NCBI GenBank assembly: GCA_028023455.1
Contig: JAQFVV010006200.1
Location: 6,830,506-6,894,505 of the forward strand
Source of the DNA: Epiperipatus broadwayi
Lineage: Eukaryota > Onychophora > Udeonychophora > Euonychophora > Peripatidae
DNA: 64,000 nucleotides
Direction: 5' to 3'
The translations under genes were made by a program, and so were the position numbers. Each line of letters begins with the position of its first letter. Position 1 is the first letter of the stretch. Positions 24,161-36,970 of the stretch are shown here, one piece after another. The notes under the pieces were generated by a model. It saw nothing but the letters and a program-made list of their open reading frames with translations, searched no databases and was not told the origin of the DNA.

Positions 24161-24865
24161 CTGGGAGGGGAAGATGATTCACTTCTTTTGTTTGTTTGTC
24201 TTTTATTGCATCTTTATTTATATGAATTTATAACAATATTGAGGATACTTATATATTTATAAAGATATTACATGTGGTAAAAAGAAATATGAATAACAGC
24301 ATGTGTTTGTGTGTTTAATTTTTAAAAAAAATCAGATATATTAATCTTCAATTGAGTTTTAAAGTTTATATCTGTGCTAGAGATAATCTCTAGTTTAGCA
24401 AGTGATTAATAATAGTCATTACTATATTTATCTAAAGTGGATAGTGTCAAAGATGTGGGTTGAGTTACTTTGACACTTGTAATATTCAAAATGTAACATT
24501 GAATTATGTAATTTCAAGTTTACATATATAAAGCTTAAAATGTAAAATATCTACTTGGCTATAGATTACAGATGACATATTTTTATTTAACTATTTACAC
24601 CTGTATGACACTTTCAAGCTAACAAAATTGCAAGAACTGGAACAATTTTCTAATATTAATGGATGATTGTTAGACATTTGATGTTACTGAATTTTCTTGC
24701 TTAATTTATATGTCCATTTTCTCTCCTCTGTTTATGCAAATTATGACCTATTAACCCATCATTATGGGATTCATTATGTAATATTTTTACTCATCAGTAA
24801 AAAAATTTTAGAAGCTAAATATCAAAATCTTTTTGAATTTCCAAAGCTAACATTTGTGATCACCG
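24161..24865. other. AT-rich spacer
   Basis: No recognisable gene. The frame at 24053-24262 overlaps the foldback and is not convincing. Confidence 0.5.
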
Positions 24866-25658
<793 letters not shown>

Positions 25659-25792
25659 GTCATCCTATCATATCAGAGCATTTATGTGTATTTCAAATAA
25701 ATATCAAATAATTGAATAGCTTTATTGCTTGAGAGTTCATAAAAAGTTCAAGAAGTATAATAAGTAATCTTTCTTATTGCATTGCCAAATGT

Positions 25793-25900
25793 ATATAATA
25801 TTAAATCATCTATGCACTTCATTACTGTTTCGCAATGCTAATTGGTAATTAAAGCATTCTGAAACAGTAATAAAATGCACAGATGATTTAATATTATATA
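25793..25900. repeat. Foldback repeat
   Basis: ATATAATATTAAATCATCTA and the sequence to ACAGTTTCGCAATGCT-like positions (25793-25839) mirror 25853-25900, with a loop of about 13 bases (AATTGGTAATTAA). Confidence 0.75.
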
Positions 25901-25919
25901 AAAAGTCAATCACATGAAG

Positions 25920-26006
25920 TGGCAAACTGAAATGAATCTGAAGACTTTATGCTCCAGAGCCTGATAGTCTACCATTGCACTAAACTGTAGAATGCTGCCC
26001 TACAAA
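25920..26006 (-). repeat. tRNA-like SINE fragment
   Basis: The minus strand reads GTTTAGTGCAATGGTAGAC (A-box-like), a CTCTGG hairpin and CTTCAGATTCATTTC (B-box-like) at tRNA spacing. Its outer ends are poor matches. Confidence 0.4.
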
Positions 26007-26168
26007 TGATCAATTAATTGTTTTACATTTAAACTTTAATAGTTATCAATTTTTTTTTTGAAATTAAATGACTATATTTATTGAAGCTATATTTATATCA
26101 CTCCATTTCAGCATTGTATTTTAATAATCTTCCATTAATAAATACATGAAATAATTATCATGTTCCTA

Positions 26169-26265
26169 TTTATTATTATTGTTATTGTTGTTGTTCTTCT
26201 TCTTCTTATTGTTGTTGTTGTTGTTATTATTATTATTTATTATTATTATTATTATTATTATATTT
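26169..26265. repeat. Compound trinucleotide microsatellite
   Basis: Mixed TTA, TTG and TTC runs ending in (TTA)n. It abuts the 3' end of the minus-strand L1/Tx1-like element, whose tail read on the minus strand would be (AAT)n. Confidence 0.8.
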
Positions 26266-26577
26266 TAAAGGTAACTTTATTCAAAAACAAGTGGTTACAT
26301 TGGTTGTTGATTATACATAGTCTTATACATAAGGTTTACACAGTTATTAAATTACAGTCTGTATATTTGATTAGAGTCTCTTTGCACTTAAAAATTGACT
26401 TTTTAGAACTTAGATAGTGGCTTTCACAATGTTTTTGATTTTTTCACACTTTGTGAAATATTTATTGTCCACGTTTATGTACAATATAAATCAATGATCA
26501 TGGTTTCAGTAATTTTTTCATGTTCTTGCAACACTGAATTTCATGTTTGCCTTTGTCCTTTTCTATTATATCCTTTA

Positions 26578-29500
26578 TTATAAAGTGGCCTGAATTTTAA
26601 AAAGAGACCACGTTGCTGCAAGAATATCAGGTGGTGCAATAATGCTGTCTCTTTCTTTTATTTTTTGCAATTTGTTCCTATAGGTGTTAGGGTGCCTTCT
26701 CATGTTGTTGCCCAGTGTAATAGTGCATCTGGTACACCAGAATGCATATAGGCTGAAAGTGGCTGCCCTTATGGTGGTTATTCCATTATTTTTGAATGTT
26801 TGTAGAATCTCATTTATTGGGTTTCCATTTTTCCTATATCCACCAACCATCATTTGTCTTACTTTTTCAAGTCCTGAACAATTATGTATGAAATGGTCCT
26901 GTGTTTCCTCATCCCTGTGACACAGCATACACAAGGGATCTATATTTATATAGAATCTTCTGTATCTAATAAAATGACTTGTAGTAGTGCTTTCAAATTG
27001 ACTTTAATTATGAAATCGTAAAATTTTGGTTCCAGGTACCATTTCCTAAATTTTTTAAGTAATTGGCTGTTATCAATTCCCAATACAGATATTTGTTTAT
27101 TCTCAGATTGTTTTTGTGTTAGGAAATCATGTATTTGCCAATATGTATATTTTATTGGACTTTTCAGTGTTACTTTGTTTTTGATGCTCTCAATGCTTTT
27201 AAGCAATGTAAAGATATAATTGTTTGTAGGTGGTGGACGATCTGTGGGTGTGATCTCCAATAATGGTTCAATATCTGGAAATCTTTTGACTATGGCTATT
27301 AGCAGATTTATTGTTTTTTGTGTCTGAAACACTGATATTGAGTGAAGTCCCAGACCATTCCATTTTGTTGGTTGGTTAAGTTGCTTTATTGAAATGGCAA
27401 CTACTTTCCTGTTCCATAGTAGTTTGCTACAAAATGAATTAATTGAGGTTATAAATGGTTTTGTGAAACTGATTATTGGCAGATAGTAGCTTATTTTTGA
27501 CATTATGAGTTGATTGAATAATGATATTTTTGTGTATATTGATAGATATGATCTGGATAATGATTCTATGGTTCTTTCTGCATCCATTTTGAGTTTGTTT
27601 TGTATTGTTATTCTCATTTGATTCATTCCCAGATAAAATGGAAAACCTAGAAAACTGCTGGGCTTTCCTTGATAAATTTGTTTATTTACTTTCCCTGTAA
27701 AAATTGTCCAAGCAGCTGACTTATTGATATTGATTTTAAGTTTGACTTTTTTTGTATATTCTTCTATGATGTTTTGTAGTGCTTGTAGTTGCTTTTTTGA
27801 TGTTAAGAATATTGTGATATCATCCATATAAGCTATACAAGGAATGTATCTTTTTGTATTTGGTATTAACACTCCCTGTATTTTTTTTTCAATTTCTTCC
27901 AATAAGGGGTTTATGTAGAAGGTGAACAGTAGTGTACTCAGTGGTGACCCTTGTGGTATTGATTGAGTGGGATAGAATGATGATGACGTTCTTCCATTAA
28001 GTGTGATATATACTTCTCTGTTTAAAAGTAGGTTGGCTATTGCATATAATATTGATCATGATATTTGTGTTTCCTTTAGTTGGTTTAGTAAGATTTTTAT
28101 TGGTACAGAGTCAAAAGCACTTTCAAAATCTAGTTGTACTACAATTGGAGCATATTTTTTCTTCTTAATTACTGAGTTAATTATAGTTTTAAAGATTAGT
28201 GCTGCCTGACCTGTGGATGAACCTTTCTTTGCATACTTTGTCAGTATAAATGGTTCAATTTTCACCTTTATTACTTTTTCTAGCAGTTTAATTCCTAAAG
28301 GCTCCATTGAGATGGGTCTTAAGTTGGTGATCTTGGTAATAGGTTCTTGTTTTTTCATAAATGGTACCATTGATATGTTGTATAATCCCTGTATGCTATA
28401 AATGTTTTGTGATATTTGATTTGCCAAATGACACAGGTATGTATTTGTAATTTGGCTAAGATGTGCAAGTACAAACTGTGGAATGCCTGGAGGTCCTGGA
28501 TGACATGTGGGTGGGATTGATTCTAACACTACCTTAAAATCCTCGATTTTAAATGGCATCTCATCTTCAGTTGTTCCAAAATAGTCTTCTTTGGGTGTGA
28601 ATTGTGCATGCTTAGTTAGCTTTGTTTTGAAATAGTTATATATAGGTGCAATCATGTTAAATCCTGCTGTAATCTTATTTTCCGATTCCAGTGCCATGGG
28701 AACTTTATTTATGGATGGGTACCCCAAAGCCCACCTAATATATCCTCGTGTCCATGTGTGTGGCTGTGCTAGGCAAATTTTTTTCTTTTTTATGCTTAGA
28801 TATTGTTTTAATTTATTGCAAGTCTGTTTATAGAGCTGGGTGAGTTTAATTATGTTTGTTTGATTATGTTGAACCGGTTTAGACAGACTGATTCTTTTGT
28901 AGATTTCATCTGCTAATATCATTAGCCTGGAGGGAGGAATTGATTTTTGTGTGATATGGTTTATATTAAATGAAAGCGTGTTAGTGTAAGCTATGTATGT
29001 GGCTATCGGGTCTAATTCAAGCTGATTTATTTTATTTATCATTATATAAATTTCTGAAAAAAGTGACTCCATAGTATTGTCTGGTAGTAGGATCCTGATC
29101 GTTTTTTGAAAATTAATTATTGCACTGCGGTGTGTGTTTATGTTTAACGTTATTATTTGCGCTGCATAGTCTGAAAAAGGGGTTGGGGAAAGTGATATTT
29201 CTATTGAATGATGCAGCATTGGGGAATAAAACATTAGATATATTAATGTTCCGTGTCTATTGTTATAAAAAGATATAGAGTTAGGTGGTAGAAAATCTTC
29301 TCCACTCATGAGTGGAAATGTTAATTGGTGTATCCATTTCGTAATAAATTTCTTATAACTTATGTTGAAATCTCCCGTAAGAATAGTTGGGTAGGGATTG
29401 TTTGATAGGATTGAGTTAATTGTTGTTATTATTCTGTTAATTATAGTTGGCACTGGTGGTATATATACAAAAATAATATTTATTGAGAAGTTTTTATTAT

Positions 29501-29840
29501 TGAATGTGGTTATTAATAGATTCGCATCTATGTATATTATTTTAAACGTTGTAAAGTGACTTCTTTGACTAATAAATATTCCTGTTCCACCTGAGGGCGT
29601 TAGTGTGTCTCTAGAGCATGTGCAGAAACCCATTTTACTCATAAGTTGTGCTGGATTTATCTGCGATCCGTTATAGATTTTCGTTTCTACGAGTCCTAAT
29701 ATGGTAGGTTGGAGTTGCTGTATCCAGTGATTGGTTTCTTGTATTTTTTTCTTCGAGTTTAATCCCCGAACATTTATTGTGCCTATCTTAATTTTTATTG
29801 AGTTTAACTTATATTGTGAGGGAGATTTAAATTGGAACAT
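26578..29840 (-). pseudogene. ORF2: APE endonuclease plus reverse transcriptase, one stop and one frameshift
   Basis: Starts at 29840 (ATG, MFQFKSPSQ). Endonuclease (residues about 16-240): TINVRGLN at 21-28, E52 in LGLVETK, GDFN at 156-159, and SDY at 223-225 where the family has catalytic SDH. Reverse transcriptase: LRPISMEP, then QLDFESAFDSV, then a TGA stop at 28056-28058 in the same frame. After the stop the frame continues through IPQGSPLST and the active site YMDD (about codon 671), down to 26946. A frameshift near 26,950-26,990 joins it to the C-terminal part (26578-26934) with CMLCHRDEETQDHFIHNC, a C-x2-C...H-x4-C motif. It would nick target DNA and prime reverse transcription there. 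The frameshift could be real or a sequencing error. Confidence 0.88.
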
Positions 29841-31332
29841 GGTTTATTCTGCCGTTTTTGTTTGCATGTTTTTTTCCTGTGGTGATTCTGTTTGTGTTTG
29901 GATACGTGTGCTATAGTATGGTGTTTTTTTAAGCTTTTTTCTTCTGGTATGGTTAGTTCTATTTCCATCTCTTCTACAGTGGTTTCTTCTGTTAAATTAA
30001 TCTGATTATCTTTTTCCTCGTTCATTTTAATTTTCTTACTTTCTCTTGTTTTTTTTTGTTTTATGTGTTTTCTTCCTGCTTTCAATTGATGTGCTTTCTA
30101 GCATTGGATAGTACTGTGTTATTTTATCCATGATTTCTGTAGTCGTTTTATTTATTATTATGCTTTCTGATTGCTCATCATTTTCATTCGTTTTTCCTTT
30201 AAGCTCTTTTGGTAGTTTCTTGTTTTCCTTTTCCTCCATTCTATTTAAAATGGGTGGGTTTTCACTCCTTTGATTTTCTTTATTTGTTTTAATTTCTCTT
30301 GTTATAGTGTTTACTGGATTGCTAGTTCTTTCATTTCTACTAGATATGTTGTTTTCCTGGGTGCTTTGTAGTTTAGGGTAGTTTAACTTGTCTAGTTGGT
30401 TATTTGTGTCTTCGCTTTCTGTAACGTTTTCTGAGTTTTTTGGTGTATTGTTGTTTTTATTTTGCTGTGTTTGTTCATTGCATTCCATTGCAATATGTTC
30501 TCTTCGTCCACAACAGAAGCAACCTGGCTTAAGCCTTCTGATGTAAATATATAGTGTAGCTTCTTCATCGGTTATGTGTGTGGGAATATTCTCCGGGTCT
30601 ACTTGTTTATTTAATTTAATTTTGAATTCAAAGCTATTTGTTAGTACGGGAATTGCTGCTTCTTTAATGTATTTTTGCTGGAAGAAAACGACTTTTCCGA
30701 AAGGATTCATCATTTTTTGGAAATCTTCCATGTTGTAGCCAAAATACGTATTTTTTAAAATTCCGGAGATATTTTTATACTTATTCTCATCGACTGTTAT
30801 TAATGCGAAATTACTTAGCATCTTAATTCGATCTCTAAATTGTTCTCTTTGCGCATTTTCATAAAACTGGACTGCCACATATCTGCTATTTGGATGGTCG
30901 CCTATGCATTGTACCGATTCAAGCATATTATTTTCATGCAGTGTTTCTATTAGAAGGGATTTGGGGAAACTATATAGTGTGCAAAGACTATCTGTTACAG
31001 CAAGTACTATTGATTTATCGGTGAAGAACCGTTTAAATGTCAGGAAAAGTGATCGAGGTATTGTTTTGTTGAATTTCTCTCCAATTTGTTCAAGCATTTC
31101 ATCAGTCCATTCAATATGAGGGGGGGGGGTCATTTTTATTTTGATCCATAAGATTCATGTTTTCCAAATCATCTGCTGTTGTTTTCCTGAACCTAGGATC
31201 TTTTGCCGGACTTACGTAATCTTGGGCTTTTTTTGCTATAGAAGCATATGACTTTCTCGTGCCCTGCGATGGACCACCCACCAGGTTAATAGGTTGAGCG
31301 GTTGCCATTTTAAGTTTTTCAATTATTTTCAA
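29804..31332 (-). pseudogene. ORF1 (RNA-binding gag-like protein with CCHC knuckle), frameshifted
   Basis: The N-terminus starts at 31332 (MKIIEKL; MATAQPINL at 31308) and runs to 31111. The frame then shifts at a run of 10 G on the plus strand (31120-31129), and the main part (about 365 codons) continues to 30036. Residues about 70-200 of that part resemble the RNA-binding region of L1/Tx1 ORF1, with RYVAVQFYENAQREQFRDR. The zinc knuckle is C205-x2-C208-x4-H213-x4-C218. After it comes a long polar N/E/K-rich linker. A second shift near 30,040-30,060, in an A-run, leads into a 93-codon frame (29804-30085) that overlaps the ORF2 start by 37 bases. Both shifts lie in homopolymers and may be errors. 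The protein would coat element RNA. Confidence 0.8.
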
Positions 31333-31345
31333 AGGTATGTTTAAA

Positions 31346-31730
31346 TTTCTTTTTTTTTTTTAAAACAAACACTAATATATATAAATTAATACAATTCAGT
31401 TATCCGCAAAATTATTGAGTTTTGTAGATTTGATATTTTATCTACTCTTTTTAAAAAATTAAATTTGCCTGAGATTTTGGCATTAGTTATTAGATCCGCT
31501 AGCTTTTAACTATGCGTTTGTCTATTAGCATTAGGTACGGATTTTCGATAAAAAAAACTCTCTGGATTTCTCTGTCCTTTTTTACTCTTTTTCAATCAAA
31601 ATAAATATTTGAGTGTTTTAAATTGTTTTATTGGACATTTTTATTAGTTATTAGCAAATAAATTGCCTTTTATTAACAAAAAACTAAGAGGTTCTTTGCT
31701 TACTTGCTACTAGGTTTGTATCCAGGTGGC
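31346..31730. other. Possible 5' UTR of the L1/Tx1-like element, otherwise blank
   Basis: No coding frame. Poly-T runs. The end near 31,710-31,730 (TACTAGGTTTGTATCCAGGTGGC) is faintly like family B at 33,781-33,800. Confidence 0.4.
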
Positions 31731-31731
31731 G

Positions 31732-31732
31732 C

Positions 31733-31769
<37 letters not shown>
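31732..31769. repeat. (ATT)n microsatellite, likely retroelement 3' tail
   Basis: About 12 ATT units directly followed by TTCAAAGGTAAACTTTACTG, similar to the 3' end of the minus-strand L1/Tx1-like element. On the minus strand this is an (AAT)n tail. Confidence 0.75.
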
Positions 31770-32600
31770 TCAAAGGTAAACTTTACTGAAACTCAAAAAG
31801 TGTTACATTACAGGTGAAAACATAAAGTCTTAGATACAATTTAATACATGATATTACATTTGCAATAGGAGTTTACAAGTTTGTTTATAGTAGAGAGAAA
31901 AAATATGACTTACAGTAATTGGAAAGAAGATTGATCATCACATAACAAGATACATGTGCCAAATTAGGTTTATATAGAATTTTTAAATGGGATTAAAAAA
32001 ACATATATGGAAGCACATAATAATGTGAGGGAAAATATATATGGGGTATGAGGTTGGAGTTGATGTTAGATTAACATATGATTGTATATAAATTGAACCT
32101 ATTGGTGGAAAGGATTGTAATTTTCCTGGCTGTCTTATTGTTTATGTGTTATATAAGTTGCATGTGAAAAACATGAGTTTTTAGATGCAATTTAAAACAT
32201 GAGATCACATATGCAACGAGGCTTTACCATTTTGCTTATGATAAAAAAAAGTTGATTTACATTAGTTGGAAGAATCTAATAATTATTGCAGAGCAAGATA
32301 CATATTTCAAATTATGTTTATCTAAATTTTACAAAAGCATCATGAAATAAAGACATGAAAGCACATGGTGATATTTGTTAATACATTTAGGGAGGATGGA
32401 TAGGGCTAGTGTTTCATTGGTATACGACTGCACATAAGTTGTGCTTATAAGTTGGTGAGTACTATAGGTGTCAAGGCTGTCTAATTGTTCATGTGTTGGG
32501 CATTTAAAGTTCATTTGAGGTAAGTTGGTGAGGTGATCTTGTAAACTTCTTTGGATCAATGGGTTGATGAGGAGGGTGTACTGTGTTGCTCTCAAATAGT
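31770..32600 (-). mobile_element. Second retroelement 3' region with tandem duplication of about 347 bp
   Basis: The beginning resembles the 3' UTR of the element at 26,271. Two units follow, starting at about 31,817 (GTGAAAACATAAAGTCTTAG) and 32,164 (GTGAAAAACATGAGTTTTTA). They share the order GATACAATTTAATAC / CATATGCAA / ACATTAGTTGGAA / AAGATACAT / GGAAGCACAT. An open frame at 32,329-32,595 (minus, 88 codons) has no family that I recognise. This is probably an old, truncated relative of the L1/Tx1-like element with a repeated 3' UTR. Confidence 0.5.
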
Positions 32601-33450
32601 GCAGTATTTATTCCAGAGTTCATCCTAGTGTGACATTGGACTCATGACTTCAAGCATGTTAGGTACTTAAGTTTGTTGAGGTTCCAGAGAGTGGGGTGGA
32701 ATGGTATAGAGAGAAAATGGAATCTGTGGATGGTATAATAAAAGGGAAATGTCTTAAATGATATAAAATATCCCTGTAGCATGGTAATAATCAATTTTGA
32801 TAAATTGTTGTCAAAATATCAGGCATTGTGTTTTTAAGTCTAGATTTTAAATGTTGTTTGTATTGATTGCCTGAAACTTCAAACTGGCTTATTCATTAAT
32901 GGACTTGAAATATCTTTGCTATTGCTGATTTGGAAATTGTTCTTGGGGATGCTGGCATATGTTTATTCATAAGATAAAGGTGGAAATATGGAAGAATAGA
33001 TTTTAGCACCTACCACTTGGTCATGTGATTGTATGGCAGCCATTTTTATTGATTTTAATGATTTTAAAATGTCATTTTTTTATGAAAAAGCTTTTGTAAA
33101 TTCAAAATTATCTTTAAAAAGATGTGTGGTATAGTTAATTGTTAATAATTGATTCAATATATAGCAAATTTATCTAAAATATTGCAGATTTTGGGTGGTC
33201 TTTTGGGGGTTTACAACTGGAAATTTTTCCTTGTTGCCTAGTAATACTAAGATTTAATGCTACTAATAAAATTTTTTTTTTTTTAGAAATTATCCATTAT
33301 TTTTTTTATAACTAGAGTGTTATCTAATTAGATCAAGTTTGGTCTTTATGATGACTTAAAATTTATCTTTAAAAAAACTAATATTATGCAATTCTTAGGA
33401 TTTGAAACAGCTCTTGGAATGAACATGGTGACAGGACTAAGACTAACTGC
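32601..33450. other. Unassigned AT-rich DNA
   Basis: No gene, RNA or clear repeat recognised. It may continue the truncated element. Confidence 0.4.
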
Positions 33451-33452
33451 AG

Positions 33453-33483
33453 AACAACAACAACAACTACTACTACTACTACG

Positions 33484-33535
<52 letters not shown>

Positions 33536-33543
33536 TTATTATT
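33453..33543. repeat. (CAA)n/(CTA)n/(TTA)n microsatellite
   Basis: A few CAA units, then about 20 CTA units with one CGA, then ATT units. It produces poly-Leu and poly-Ser false frames on opposite strands. Confidence 0.9.
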
Positions 33544-33572
33544 TATATTTAAACAGTGCAATTTTTTTCTCA

Positions 33573-33865
33573 CAAAATAGTGCCACCTAGTGTGAGCTCT
33601 AGTAATCAATAGATGCTAGAAGATTGTTTATTTTAATCACTACCCAGTATTTGTGCACTATTCCCAAATCCAAGGCTTAATCATTGATAAGAGCCATAAG
33701 CTAGAAACTAGTCTGAGGATGTTAATGAGAAAATACTAGATAGGAATTAAAATGCGCAATCATCTATCATCTACTCATTACTAGAGCTTACGTTAGGTGG
33801 CACTATTATGTGGAAATTTTTTTTTGCTACAATTACAAAGAAATGGTGATCATGTGATATTTCAA
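33573..33865. repeat. Foldback repeat, family B, copy 1 (diverged)
   Basis: ATAGTGCCACCTAGTGTGAGCTC...AGTAATCAATAGATGCTAGA at the left mirrors GTTAGGTGGCACTATTATGT at the right, with AAACTAGTCTGAGGATGTTA in the middle and TGGTGATCATGTGATATTT downstream. All of these recur in the copies at 40.3, 45.2 and 51.6 kb. Confidence 0.65.
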
Positions 33866-36342
33866 TACTTTAAATTTATTTCAAAAATCATTAAAATTTT
33901 TATTATGTTACAATAATTACTTTGCATGGAATTTATAATTAAATATATAAACTGTAAAGTAATAAATTATCAAAATTTGTTATATTTGTTCTACTCTTTG
34001 AGTTACTTTCAACAAATGTCACTCTTTAAATTCGCTGTCAAGATATATGTGTTTTGTTAAAAACTTTTACTACATAATAAGACCACAGCATTCCATTTAC
34101 ATGACGCATGAGGTCATGTTTAGAGTCAGCAGGACTACAGTTCATTCAACTAGAATGGAGATTTTGCTTTTGACTACAAGTTATTATTTATTGCAATGCA
34201 CCAATTTTGAAATATCTGCACAAAAAGTTTCATTCCCTTGTTGGCTAGCTTGCTGTCTGAAAGAGGTTTTTTATGCATAGTATACAGTTTCATAGTCGAT
34301 CAGTTGTGGAATTGGCCATGAGAAAAGACTTTCCAGGAGGAGTCATGGTTGTACTAGCCAGAAGTCGTAACATAGCTTATTTTATAAAACAAAGATTGTA
34401 TCTCTTGGAAATAAACTCCTTTTTATACAATTTGAAGTTTATACCCCCCCTCCTTCTATTGTTATATTAAGTAAAAAAGAAATTAATATCATAGACAATC
34501 TGTAATAAATAAGCAATGTCCACGTGAATATATAGATAATTATATTCCTTTCAATAAATATTGGGTGTTTAATTCTACTGTATGATTTACACACACATAT
34601 ATATATTTAACCATGCAAATGTATTAAAATCTATGACCACTTTATTATGATAGTGGTGCTATGACATACATACTGAGCACCAAAAGGTTGGCTTAGCAGT
34701 TAATAAATATTGCATTTATTTTAAATTTTGTTGCCATAATTATTATATACATACTCATGTTAAAATTGCTTAGTTATTACATATTGATATATTAATAATT
34801 TTTATTAATCAGTCATTAAATTAAAGATTACCCATTTAATAAATAATATTTCTGTAATTTAATTTTTAATACACTGCTCTCATGCAAGATAGGGTTTGGT
34901 TTCTATCCTCTTTTAACACTATGAGGAGGGATGATAATCATACGACTAAAGACATGTGAAAAAAATGTATAATTCCCCCAAGATGTTCATTTCATGTTGA
35001 ATCAGCACTCATCAGTTGGCCCAGATCACATTCTCTTATACATATCTTTATCATTGTTCAGTATATATAAATAGGGATTTAATACAGTTTAATTGGTAAG
35101 TATCAAGCTTACTGCCCTCTCAACTTTGACACAAACCAGTCTCTACTTTGTGCGAGAATAGTGTATTGAAAATTACATTACAGAAATATTATATATACTA
35201 TTGACGCTTCTTAAATATGTATACAGTATAAAAAGAAAGACGGAGACGGAAGCAAACCTCAATAATTAATTATATTACATCCATGATTAAACTTTTTAAA
35301 AACTAAGGAAATAGGCAAAGTTTGCAATTTTTATCAAGTGAAGAATTTGATTTTAGTAGAAGAGAGGAGAATGAATTCCAGAAATGTAATTATTACTGAA
35401 AAGTAAGATTTTTTACAAGACGCATTACTTTTTCAAAATTTAATTAAATAGGAATTCTAAAAAAATAAATAAATATGTATTTAAAGAAGAAATAATTTTA
35501 GACTGGTTGACTATTTTCTTATTTCTCAAAAAAAAAAAAACAGGGTTTATTTATATATTAATATTAAAGCATCTAGAAATTTGTTTTTTCACAATATTGC
35601 GCAGGGGCCCTTAATATATATATTATAAATAATATTATTTTTATTATTTTTATGAAGCGCAGTCGATATTGAATATATTATAAGGAAATCAAGAAATGCA
35701 ATATTAATAATCAGATATTATCCTTCAATGACAACAGTTTCATAGAATAAACATATTGTCTTATCTTGAGCAGCTGCGAACGCTCACGTTATATAGATAG
35801 TCTGTTGTAAATGTGTGTTTTTTTTTAATTAAGCACCAAAATCTTAATTAATCACAGACTTAAGATTTTATTATATTTTTATTTAATCAAAATAAATCAG
35901 AATATTTTTTAGGAAATTATTTCTACCTGAGGAGTTTTATTAAAGTGCGTTTTATTGCTTCAATGAACAGAAAGTCAAATTTAAAAAGATTGATTTTCTT
36001 TTTTTTTTTACTTATTACGGATTATTGAACTTTTAGGAAAGTACTTTCTATGATTTTTATTGAAATTGTTTTAAAGATTACTTAATTTGCATATTTTATG
36101 CATATTAATTGTTTGAATGATTCAGTTATATAGAAATACGTGCCTTATTTGGTTCAATTAAATAAGAATCTTCTGCATATTTACATAATGATTAACGGAT
36201 CTTGCTAAGAAAATATTTAACAACTCCGATCAATTCAAATTTATGACATATACTCGATATTTATTAGAAAAAATCTTCAAGCATCAAGATAAACTGGGAA
36301 TTTAAATACCTAACATTTTTTGCCAAAATTGGTAATACAGGG
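33866..36342. other. Unassigned AT-rich DNA
   Basis: Short frames at 34,047-34,280 and 34,273-34,470 (+) have no recognised domain. C-run at 34,443-34,450. CA/TA run near 34,590. A possible B-box string, GGTTTGGTTTCTATCC, lies near 34,893. I see no gene. Confidence 0.4.
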
Positions 36343-36476
36343 GTTTGAACTGAGACATTCACATGACCCTCAACTATCCACGCTATCTCATACTGCTGAC
36401 ACATTGTGATCAAGTGTGTCACCAATATGAGGTAGCGGGGACAGTTGAGGGTCATGTAAAAGTCTGAGTTCAAACC
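36343..36476. repeat. Foldback made of two inverted family-C units
   Basis: GGTTTGAACTGAGACATTCACATGACCCTCAACT (36343 on) mirrors AGTTGAGGGTCATGT...GAGTTCAAACCC (to 36476) across about 10 bases. One arm matches the family-C units at 46.5 and 53.3 kb. The frame at 36,264-36,479 (minus) is a by-product. Confidence 0.8.
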
Positions 36477-36970
36477 CATATATATTACATATTGGAGTGC
36501 AGGTATGAAAAAGCATGCACTGTAGAAAAAATTTATATATCAAAATATTTTTAAAAAACGATAGATATTATATGTATAAATACCCTGAGTATATATTTAC
36601 CTTATAAAGAAATGTTTGTAATTGAAAATATGTATAATTAAATGATTATAATAGACTAATTAAAAATAACTAGAAATAAGAGAATTAAACTAATAAAATA
36701 CTTAATTAGGATAGGAGTTCTAATATAAAAACATTCAATAAGCAAAAATAATTGTTGAACAATTTATAAGAAAGGTAAAGATAATTATTCTTCCTTTCCA
36801 AGTTCATATGAATTATACAGAATTATTCATTACCCAGAATATAAAGAGCCTAACAGGTTTGCTTATTTATTACTCAGTGGATATAGATATAGGATTTGTA
36901 CAGGTTGCCCTAACCTTTTATTATTTTGTAAACCTTTAGGTAAAATATCAAATTTATATAATTCATTGAA

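Larger units (their letters stand above)
26266..31345 (-). mobile_element. L1/Tx1-like non-LTR retrotransposon, nearly full length
   Basis: Two-ORF layout on the minus strand. ORF1 (31332-29804) has a CCHC zinc knuckle. ORF2 (29840-26578) has an APE endonuclease, a reverse transcriptase and a C-terminal C-x2-C...H-x4-C motif. The 3' UTR covers about 26577-26271, then a TTA-type simple repeat tail. The 5' UTR may extend upstream of 31332, but no boundary is visible. No target duplication was found. The 3' end resembles that starting at 31770 (TTATT...TTCAAAGGTAA). It is the least damaged element in the window. Assignment to an L1/Tx1-like clade rests on the ORF1 knuckle, APE nuclease and C-terminal CCHC; a formal tree would decide. 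Confidence 0.85.

Noticed and set aside
28003-28401. Plus-strand frames opposite ORF2
   Set aside because: Antisense shadows of the reverse-transcriptase coding strand.
33346-33609. Poly-serine and poly-leucine frames on opposite strands
   Set aside because: Produced by the CTA/CAA/TTA microsatellite at 33,453-33,543.
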